DNA of 64,000 nt from Cupriavidus sp. EM10 (lineage in GTDB: Bacteria; Pseudomonadota; Gammaproteobacteria; Burkholderiales; Burkholderiaceae), in contig NZ_CP076062.1 in NCBI RefSeq assembly GCF_018729255.1, forward strand, positions 186,001 through 250,000, read 5' to 3'. The position numbers and the translations under genes are program-made. Within the stretch, counting starts at the first letter, position 1. The number at the start of each line of letters is the position of its first letter. Of this stretch, positions 58,233 to 64,000 are shown one piece after another. Below the pieces are notes generated by a model that ran no database searches, was not told the DNA's origin, and saw only the letters and a list, made by a program, of their open reading frames with translations.

Positions 58233-58663
58233 GGCATTCCTTTTGGTGGGGCTGGAACGTTTCGGGGAAGAAAGCAGCATGGGATACGCGGCGACTGACG
58301 CAATGGCGCCCAACACGAGAATGGCGGACATTGCCCATGCAATGACGGAGCCAAGCTGGGCAGGCGTTGGCATTGCAATAGTCCCCGCAGCCGTTGCTGG
58401 GACAGACAGAGCGTCTGCAGCACCAATCTGAATGCACAAACCCCGACGAGAAGGAACGGCATGTAGACGTACTTGTACTGTTTCGTCAGCACGAGTACAG
58501 CGACGATGGTGACGAAGCCGGCGATCGATGCGGCAGCGACCCACGTTGGAAGGCTGCCAAAGATGATCGCTTGCCCCTCCAGAAGGCAGTAGACCGCCAC
58601 GCACAAGATGACTTCAGCAATCCACCAGGCTAGGGTGGGAATCTTGTTCAGTTCGCGAACCAT
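58229..58663 (-). CDS. Multi-pass membrane protein, one or two frameshifts
   Basis: From the ATG at 58663 (strong GGGAGAGAAG): MVRELNKIPTLAWWIAEVIL, then two or three transmembrane segments up to YKYVYMPFLLVG. Adding one base at the C4 run 58441-58444 continues as CIQIGAADALSVPATAAGTI and a further membrane segment (VIAWAMSAILVLGAIASVAA). The end is unclear: one frame stops at 58229 overlapping the next start, the other runs into the 58020 gene. Function unknown. Confidence 0.55.
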   Translation of the reverse strand: MVRELNKIPTLAWWIAEVILCVAVYCLLEGQAIIFGSLPTWVAAASIAGFVTIVAVLVLTKQYKYVYMPFLLVGVCAFRLVLQTLCLSQQRLRGLLQCQRLPSLAPSLHGQCPPFSCWAPLRQSPRIPCCFLPRNVPAPPKGMP

Positions 58664-58679
58664 TGGCTTCTCTCCCAGA

Positions 58680-58870
58680 TCATCCGCATTGGTGACACGC
58701 GATCGCCTTGGCGAGGCCGGCGATCTTGAAGAGATCGAGACCATCGCGATCTGCGTGGGCGAGGACGTCGTGAGCGTGCTGCAGTGACCAATGGCCCCCG
58801 CGATTAGCGCGTGATAGTTGTGGAACTCGTCATCAATGTTTGCTTGCACCGCGGCAGCAGCCATCGCCAT
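58680..58870 (-). CDS. Small hypothetical protein, one frameshift
   Basis: From the ATG at 58870: MAMAAAAVQANIDDEFHNYH. Adding one G to the C5/G5 run at 58796-58800 continues as HWSLQHAHDVLAHADRDGLD and KIAGLAKAIACHQCG, about 64 residues. A decayed copy of its 5' end lies at 53919-53999. It has its own operator-bearing promoter. Function unknown. Confidence 0.55.
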
Positions 58871-58892
58871 GATTCGACACTCCGAAATTATA

Positions 58893-58935
58893 AGTACGTG
58901 TTATGGAGTTTGTGCGATTCACGTATGAGTGTCAA
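58893..58935 (-). promoter_or_regulatory. Promoter with 13-bp operator-like element
   Basis: On the minus strand: TTGACA (58935-58930), 17 bases, CAAACT (58912-58907), then CATAACACGTACT (58905-58893). Same order as the duplicated copy at 53862-53904. Confidence 0.68.
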
Positions 58936-59003
58936 GTCCGGGCTGTTCGTGGGGCAGTGGCCGACCTTCTGGCGCTGGGTTCGCTCGGGCAAGGATGCGC
59001 AGG

Positions 59004-59633
59004 CTAGGGCGCGTTACGTGCTCGGAGAGCTCTTGAAACGAGCGGGTCCGCGTCGACCGGGTTCAAACCCTGTAGCAACTCGTTGGCCGTGATGCTCAGG
59101 TTCTGCAGAATGGTATCCGCCTCCCATTCCGGTGTGCGGATCTGGAGGAGGTGCGCCGAGGCCGCGCCGATCGCAATGCCGAGGGCGTGCTTCGCCGCGG
59201 CAGGATCAAATACGATCCTGAGGGAGCTCCCATGTCGCGTTACCTTGGGTTTGGCGATCAAGCAGCAGATCCAGGTGAGCGACAGAGTAGGGTGTAGCAG
59301 TGCGAACCACCAGGGTACCCTCGACGTGAGATCCTGGATGAAGGCCCTGACATCCTCGATCTCATAGAGTTCGCGAGAGTCGGCGTCGTAGCCGCCGATC
59401 CCGACGAGCAGTTTGGACGCGTTGGCTGAGATGTCCTCTGCAGTCCGGCCGAGCTTCCTGAATATCTCAGCCAGCTCTAATGCATCGCGAGAAACAACAG
59501 AGCGGTTGTCAATCTGGCAGACGAGAATCTTGCCGTGCGTTGGGTCTTCGATCCGGAGGAGGAGTGTCTGTTCGGCTGTCATGTGTGTTGGCGCGGGAAG
59601 AGAGTTGAGTAGGGGAGGGGGGCGGCTGTTCAC
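59004..59633 (-). CDS. Partner gene of the AbiEi-like antitoxin, unknown family
   Basis: A 209-residue protein whose GTG start at 59633 overlaps the AbiEi-like stop (GTGA); an ATG at 59582 (MTAEQTLLLRIEDPTHGKIL) is also possible. It has two hydrophobic segments (WWFALLHPTLSLTWICCLIA and AKHALGIAIGAASAHLL) and no nucleotidyltransferase motif, so it is not the usual AbiEii toxin. The end (ITANELLQGLNPVDADP) is duplicated at 53755. It may be the effector of this pair, or an unrelated cotranscribed gene. Confidence 0.62.
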   Translation of the reverse strand: MNSRPPPLLNSLPAPTHMTAEQTLLLRIEDPTHGKILVCQIDNRSVVSRDALELAEIFRKLGRTAEDISANASKLLVGIGGYDADSRELYEIEDVRAFIQDLTSRVPWWFALLHPTLSLTWICCLIAKPKVTRHGSSLRIVFDPAAAKHALGIAIGAASAHLLQIRTPEWEADTILQNLSITANELLQGLNPVDADPLVSRALRARNAP

Positions 59634-60358
59634 GGTTTAAGCGTGATCCGCACATCCTTCATTTTGTTTGACCACCGCTTTCCGCGGCTGCGCTTGTCGA
59701 CATGCGGCTGGAGGTCCTCGCCCCATGCAAACCCGCTTTCCTCGCCCAAGGTTCTCGCAAGCTTGAGAACCTTGATTCGCGTGCACTGCGCCATGAACGA
59801 GTGGAGGACCGGTGCTCGTATGCTCCGCATTGTGGCGAGGATGTTCACTACCTCTTCGAGCGTTTGGCCTTTGCCGACGTCGCTGACGAGCTCGAGGAAC
59901 GCACGCTCAGGGACGGACACGAGGACCGATGGATTGCCGGCGGGTATTGGCTTCAGGCCCTCGCTGTATGGGAGCGATTCTTCGAACAGGTCAGTCGTTT
60001 GATACGAATACCTGAGATGGTCTTTGACCCAGTCCGGGAACTTGTATGAGTCCTGTCCCCAAAGTACGACCGTCGGGCGGAAGGCGACTTTATGGCGGAC
60101 ACCCTGCCAATCCAGAGCGGTTTTTCCACCTACGTGGAGTCCCCTTATGCGCCGGCTCAAGAACGCTATGACACCTTCTGTGGTTGGGTGGTCGCCTCTC
60201 AGGAGATAGGCGCCCTTCCCGAGCCGCTGGAGCCAGGCGGCGCTCACCAGGTAGCTAAGGGCGCGTTCGGATATGCCCATATCGCGGAGCATTTCTGTGT
60301 CCATCGGCTGACCGCGAGGGGCTTGATCCATCAGGTTCTGGAGTGGCTCATTGCGCAT
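59630..60358 (-). CDS. AbiEi-like antitoxin / transcriptional regulator
   Basis: A 242-residue protein. The N-terminal winged helix includes LRDMGISERALSYLVSAAWL followed by QRLGKGAYLLRGDH, and the family signature RGLHVGGKTALDWQGV lies near residues 73-88. In type IV systems AbiEi represses its own operon and blocks the toxin AbiEii. Here the downstream coupled gene is not AbiEii. The ATG at 60358 has only a weak ribosome site. An element distantly related to the 13-bp operator lies about 50 bases upstream. Confidence 0.78.
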   Translation of the reverse strand: MRNEPLQNLMDQAPRGQPMDTEMLRDMGISERALSYLVSAAWLQRLGKGAYLLRGDHPTTEGVIAFLSRRIRGLHVGGKTALDWQGVRHKVAFRPTVVLWGQDSYKFPDWVKDHLRYSYQTTDLFEESLPYSEGLKPIPAGNPSVLVSVPERAFLELVSDVGKGQTLEEVVNILATMRSIRAPVLHSFMAQCTRIKVLKLARTLGEESGFAWGEDLQPHVDKRSRGKRWSNKMKDVRITLKP

Positions 60359-60405
60359 TCTGACGAGAGTGAAGGCGTTGTAATTTGGAAGATACCTCGG
60401 TAAAA

Positions 60406-60430
60406 GTGTATGTTAATACGTAAAAATAAC
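60406..60430. promoter_or_regulatory. AT-rich palindromic element before the AbiEi-like gene
   Basis: GTGTATGTTAATACGTAAAA with flanking AT-rich bases contains TTACGTATTAACATAC on the minus strand. It resembles the CATAACACGTATG set loosely and is well placed for autoregulation by the AbiEi-like protein. Confidence 0.4.
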
Positions 60431-60619
60431 GCAAGTATCGTGCTGGGGCTCCAGACGGATACCCATCGCTGATGAGTGCTGCTGGAGGGGAGCTCGGTCG
60501 TAACGTGAGAAAGCTGATATGTCGCATACTGGCAACATTCGAGCTGTCCGAGCATCTCGTACAATTAGGGCCCCAAAGAAGGGGGCGCCGGCGCGTGCCG
60601 TGCAATAACTGGGAGACGT

Positions 60620-61147
60620 ATGTCCGCTAGAGCAGAGGCCCGTAAGAGGTTTGTTGAGCAGGTACAAAATGCGATTGACGAAGCACAGGCCAAGGTGCGC
60701 GGGCTGTTTGACGATCCCTCCGCTAAGGTGGAAATCGTCCACACTTCAGTCGTTCCGCAGATCATCGCTGACTGGGGATCTCAAGCGCAGTTGAACTGGG
60801 CCCTGGCCCAAAGGAAGTGCAGCTCAAATACAAGGAGCTGCTTTATCGGGATTCGATCGAAGAATGTCGTTTGCATTCTGAGCCTGGTGCGCGTTAGTCG
60901 CGCCGGCGAACTCACGACGCTTCTCTTCCTCGAGCGTGACTTGGACAATCGTGCGATCGATGGACTTGGGCTCGTCGCAATTGACGTGGTTCTCGATGCC
61001 CTCTCGGTCTATTTCGAGTCCGAATACATTGTGATCGAAAAGCCACTAAAACCAGTGGTCCCGTACTATGAAGCCAACGGCTACACGAAGGCCAGGATGC
61101 TGGGGAGGACGGTAAGCACGATGACGCGCCCCGCCAAAAGGCAGTAG
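60620..61147 (+). CDS. GNAT-like protein
   Basis: A 175-residue protein starting MSARAEARKRFVEQVQNAID, with GGGAGA before the ATG. The C-terminal half resembles the end of a GNAT fold: LTTLLFLERDLDNRAIDGLG and PVVPYYEANGYTKAR, where PYYEANGY corresponds to the FYEKxGF element. The acetyl-CoA loop is not clear, so activity is uncertain. A small basic gene follows 78 bases later. Function unknown. Confidence 0.5.
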   Translation: MSARAEARKRFVEQVQNAIDEAQAKVRGLFDDPSAKVEIVHTSVVPQIIADWGSQAQLNWALAQRKCSSNTRSCFIGIRSKNVVCILSLVRVSRAGELTTLLFLERDLDNRAIDGLGLVAIDVVLDALSVYFESEYIVIEKPLKPVVPYYEANGYTKARMLGRTVSTMTRPAKRQ

Positions 61148-61225
61148 AATGTACGCAATTACCCTTCCAATTGATCATTTGTGATCACCCTGGCATTTGG
61201 GCACGACAAATCAATAGGACAAATC

Positions 61226-61426
61226 ATGGATCTCAAGACTGGCCGCTTGGCACCGAAGGTGCGCCGTACTAAGGAGTCTGCAGATAAAGCTGCAGTTGCT
61301 CGTGTGCGAGCCATGCTCGCGCGTCCTGAGATGAGCGTTGAGGCGCTGAAGAAGCGAGCTGAACAAGCCAAACAATGGGATGCATCGGCGGTCTCCGGTG
61401 GAGCCTATGCCGGCATCCGGCGCTGA
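61226..61426 (+). CDS. Small basic protein
   Basis: A 66-residue protein starting MDLKTGRLAPKVRRTKESAD, with AGGAC before the ATG at 61226. Helical and Arg/Lys-rich. It could be paired with the upstream GNAT-like gene, but no known toxin or antitoxin motif is seen. A terminator follows. Confidence 0.58.
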   Translation: MDLKTGRLAPKVRRTKESADKAAVARVRAMLARPEMSVEALKKRAEQAKQWDASAVSGGAYAGIRR

Positions 61427-61448
61427 TCTGCGCCCCGGAATCTCGCGA

Positions 61449-61474
61449 AGCCCTGCACTTGCAGGGCTTTTTCA
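61449..61474 (+). terminator. Rho-independent terminator
   Basis: AGCCCTGCA pairs with TGCAGGGCT, followed by TTTTC. Confidence 0.88.
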
Positions 61475-61487
61475 TTTCTGTTGACGG

Positions 61488-62021
61488 TCAACGCCCGATC
61501 GCCCCCAACTCAATGCTCGCAGCGGGCGGCCTACCGCCACGTTTCTTGAAGAAGCGGTCGACCTTTGCGCGTTGTTCCTCCACGAGCGATTCGTTGACCG
61601 GGTTCTGCTTGAACCGCTCGATCCATTCCTTGTCTGCCCGTTTCAGGGACTGGTTTGCGATCGCGTGAGCGACGAGGTAGTACTTGTATGCCGACCCGCT
61701 ACGCTTCATGCCGACGGCACGTCTAGCTAGCAGCCACGCGCCCTTTGCGGCGATCGCATACTTCTCGGGCTTGCTGATATGGTAGAGATTCATCTTGCGA
61801 CGATGGGGTTTGTGCGTCGTGATATCCGCGAGCTCCCTCCCGCGCCATTGAGCGAAGCTGTCGATCGGGCCTTTCCACTTCCCGTTCTTCCACCTCACAT
61901 CAATGATGTCCCCAGATTTCACTTGGACCTGGTACCGGCCGTTGTGGAACGGATTTTGAGTCATTGGCCACCAAACCCCGTCCACGAAAAGAGGTTTCTT
62001 CTTTCGGTCGTTCTCTTCCAT
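61488..62021 (-). CDS. Hypothetical basic protein
   Basis: A 177-residue protein starting MEENDRKKKPLFVDGVWWPM, with AGGAA before the ATG. The first half is a beta-rich unit (YQVQVKSGDIIDVRWKNGKW); the second is helical and very basic (ANQSLKRADKEWIERFKQNP), likely to bind nucleic acid. It converges on the 60620 unit. Function unknown. Confidence 0.65.
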   Translation of the reverse strand: MEENDRKKKPLFVDGVWWPMTQNPFHNGRYQVQVKSGDIIDVRWKNGKWKGPIDSFAQWRGRELADITTHKPHRRKMNLYHISKPEKYAIAAKGAWLLARRAVGMKRSGSAYKYYLVAHAIANQSLKRADKEWIERFKQNPVNESLVEEQRAKVDRFFKKRGGRPPAASIELGAIGR

Positions 62022-62144
62022 CTGTTATTCCTGCACGGTGCGTCGTTATCGATACTCAGCCAATCTAAGGGCGATCGAGACTCTCGGCAAGGGGCGCGGC
62101 TCCTCCGGCCGCCGTGGGGAGGGGCATAATCTTGAAATCCGGAT

Positions 62145-62878
62145 TTACTCGAGATCTGCGGCCTCGGCGCGGCCTTCCGCCCATGCCTTCAGCAGGATAG
62201 GCTCGTCGGCAAACATGATGGGGGCTCATCCAGGCCTGCGTGGTAGTCACGTCTACCGACGGCCTCAGCTGCTCTCTCTACGGACTCCCTTTCACTGCGC
62301 CATTCCTCAGGGTAGGCAATGCGGGTGATGCGTGCCAGCGCGAGAGCAACCCGCTCGTCCAGCCCTCGCATGCGAGGGGCAGGTGGCTTCGGGCGGGATT
62401 TCGGCGCCGGCAACATTCCGAAATGGGCCTGAGAAATTGATACTCGCCGACGAAGGTGGGTCGCCTGAGCTCGAAGCCCCTTCGCGGTACTGAAGTTATC
62501 CCAGCCAGCCTCGATGGACGCTTCAGACGTGAGCTCACCGGCCTGGGTAAGCATCGCGGCCCATTGCTCGGGTGAGTCAAACTCGGTCAGCCAGCCATTC
62601 CCCTCATAGCATTGAAGGACAGCCTCGTCGTTGTTCAGGAGGAGGACGCGGCTCGGCGTGAACTGGCCGTCGTACTCTTCGTATTCGTCCGCTGACCTCG
62701 ACTCGCCGTGATACCGCTGCCACGCTGATTCAGCGAGGGCCTTGCCATCCGCCATTGAAAGCGGATGACTGATCGGCACCTGCCGGCGGCCATCCATGTA
62801 GAAGTACGCGAGCCCTGGATGCTCGTCGTGCATGTCCCGACATACCTGGCCCTCTACAACAATGCTGGCGACTTGCAT
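62145..62878 (-). CDS. Hypothetical protein, one frameshift near its end
   Basis: From the ATG at 62878 (MQVASIVVEGQVCRDMHDEH), soluble, with RVLLLNNDEAVLQCYEGNGW in the middle and an Arg-rich helical end. Near its end, adding one base to the G5 run 62220-62224 turns HAGLDEPPS into DEPPIMFADEPILLKAWAEG and a stop at 62145. As written it stops at 62189. A TTG start at 62914 is possible. Function unknown. Confidence 0.62.
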
Positions 62879-62942
62879 TTGTGCACTCGTGTGTGAATAC
62901 CGCGGTCCTGACAACTAACGCGCCTCGATCATCTCTACTGCG

Positions 62943-63818
62943 CTAGCGGGCGGATAGCAGGACGCTGAGAGGGGCAAGGAGGCTCCTGCCGCCGGCAAAC
63001 ACGCCGACCATCTGTGCGGCGCCGAACAAGAACAGCAGGAGTCCAAACCCCTTGGCAAACCGGTGGCGATTCCTTGCATCGGGCCTCAACGGCTCGAAGG
63101 CGTTCAGAAACACGGACAGGACGATGGCAATCGTGGCCACCGCCAACATTCCCAGCCACGACGGCATCAGGCCGCGGCGCTCACTCTGATCGGTTGCCGC
63201 CGGCGGCATGTCCGTCCCCTCGAGGGGTGTGGCTGCCGGGGCTGCTTCTGGAGCGGAGGCGATCGGCGCGATCGGCGTCGGCATGGGCGACGCCGGCGGC
63301 GGAGCAGATGAGACTGCTTTCACGGGGGAGGGCGTGCCCTTGACTTTGAACCGCGCTTCCTGCGGCGGGAAGCAGACGCCCACCCCGGCACAGCCCTGAT
63401 ACCTGACCGTCATCTTGAAGCGATGGGGGGCTTGCTCTGCCACTGTCAGCCGCACCGTGGCGTCCCTGGAAAACACCTTCTGCTGACCAAGAACCCGATC
63501 CACCCTCACTTCTGCTGCTGGGAAAACAGGGTCGCTAAGGCCGCCAGGTGGGTCGGTCTCGATGCGGATCTTGTCCCGATAGAGGTGATATCCGTCGGCG
63601 ATAGAGAACCGGAGCTCAATCTCGTGCCCGTGCTGCTGCACTGTCGGGCGGAATGCCTGGTCGGGGCTGAGGGTTTGCTCAACGGCCACGCCGGAAGAGG
63701 CAATGGCCATTGCGATGGGATCGTCGGTAGGCGATGCGAGTGCGATCGCCGGAACTGCGGCTATGACTGCCGCGGAAACTAGGGAAAATGCTGCCCACAT
63801 GTTGAGTCTACTTGTCAT
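62943..63818 (-). CDS. Shortened DsbD-like protein (alpha domain plus last membrane helices)
   Basis: A 291-residue protein with a signal peptide (residues 7-29, ending AIALAS). The periplasmic domain matches DsbD alpha: YQGCAGVGVCFPPQEARFKV with the paired Cys residues. After a Pro/Ala-rich linker come two membrane segments (WLGMLAVATIAIVLSVFLNA, FGLLLFLFGAAQMVGVFAGG) that resemble the end of the DsbD beta domain. The six helices with the catalytic Cys pair and the thioredoxin-like gamma domain are absent. It could pass electrons only with a partner. Start at 63818 or 63800. Confidence 0.7.
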   Translation of the reverse strand: MTSRLNMWAAFSLVSAAVIAAVPAIALASPTDDPIAMAIASSGVAVEQTLSPDQAFRPTVQQHGHEIELRFSIADGYHLYRDKIRIETDPPGGLSDPVFPAAEVRVDRVLGQQKVFSRDATVRLTVAEQAPHRFKMTVRYQGCAGVGVCFPPQEARFKVKGTPSPVKAVSSAPPPASPMPTPIAPIASAPEAAPAATPLEGTDMPPAATDQSERRGLMPSWLGMLAVATIAIVLSVFLNAFEPLRPDARNRHRFAKGFGLLLFLFGAAQMVGVFAGGRSLLAPLSVLLSAR

Positions 63819-64000
63819 ACATAAAGTTGCCGGGCACGTGGGGCTCGCAGTACATCTCATCCGCGACTGCGCTGCGCCCCACATTCGGGACAACGCATCG
63901 ATGAAGCTCTCTGGCTCGGGGTTTGACGCTTCAACCACCTTTCGAACGGGAGCATCGTGGCAGCTCCGACGGCCATGACGTAGATCGTGACCACACCGAG
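63808..64000 (-). CDS. Partial membrane protein with Cys motif, 5' end outside the window
   Basis: The frame at the edge reads VVTIYVMAVGAATMLPFERW, a membrane segment, then MRCPECGAQ. A change of frame near 63880 gives VADEMYCEPHVPGNFMYDK and a stop at 63808, overlapping the start of the DsbD-like gene. Together they suggest a zinc-ribbon tail after a transmembrane helix. As written the first frame stops at 63868. Its place suggests one operon with the DsbD-like gene. Confidence 0.5.

Noticed and set aside
1..64000. CRISPR arrays, tRNA, rRNA and retron or group II intron signatures
   Set aside because: No regularly spaced identical repeats, no cloverleaf with CCA-type acceptor pattern, no reverse transcriptase motif and no domain V-like hairpin were found by eye.

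Overview
The window reads as part of a large low-copy plasmid, or a plasmid-like mobile element, of a GC-rich member of the Pseudomonadota, probably Burkholderiales. The reasons are a ParM/ParR-type partition pair, an IS21-family insertion sequence, a dense run of short mostly unknown genes with phage- and plasmid-type nucleic-acid enzymes, and several mosaic proteins with the look of beta-proteobacterial phage hypotheticals. I found no rRNA, tRNA, CRISPR array, capsid gene or recognisable replication initiator. The host assignment is an inference.

Layout. 0-4.5 kb: a partial gene, an HDOD-domain gene and a 5'-3' exonuclease gene that is broken by a complete IS21-family element (1684-4371, 6-bp target duplication). 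4.6-13.2 kb: a PAPS-reductase-like PP-loop protein, then short plus-strand genes, mostly one or two per unit and each closed by a strong terminator, including an adenine-methylase-like gene. 13.3-28 kb: mainly minus-strand genes. These include a protein with a sigma-70 region-2-like segment and two helix-turn-helix segments, a YqaJ exonuclease, lipoproteins, an RDD membrane protein, a secreted NUC nuclease, a VRR-NUC protein and the parM/parR-like operon. 28.8-30.4 kb: a G-rich, gene-poor 1.5 kb tract with iteron-like repeats, a candidate origin or partition region. 30.4-47.9 kb: a UvrD/Fbh1-like helicase and long plus-strand gene trains joined by ATGA/TGATG overlaps, including a DUF3850-like, a MazG-like and a DUF5131-like protein. 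48-57 kb: small membrane proteins, a GNAT enzyme, two membrane-linked HExxH metallopeptidases (one M48-like, one M41-like without an AAA domain), and lipoproteins. 57-64 kb: minus-strand small membrane genes, an AbiEi-like antitoxin with an unusual partner, and a shortened DsbD-like protein.

Two repeated regulatory signals run through the window. One is a 13-bp element close to CATAACACGTATG, found at about ten promoters, including that of parM, several lipoprotein genes and the DUF3850-like gene. The other is CTGTGNNNCATYYCTC, which lies about 40-70 bases before at least nine gene starts, mostly in the 6-24 kb part where ordinary -10 boxes are not evident. The sigma-like protein encoded in the middle is an attractive but untested candidate reader of the second signal.

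A caution for every reading frame: at least a dozen genes are split by what looks like one missing or extra base, usually in a run of four or five identical bases. Restoring one base usually gives a coherent protein. This pattern suits residual homopolymer errors in a long-read assembly better than gene decay, so these are listed as interrupted CDS and only the exonuclease and the duplicated fragments at 53.8-54.0 kb are called pseudogenes.
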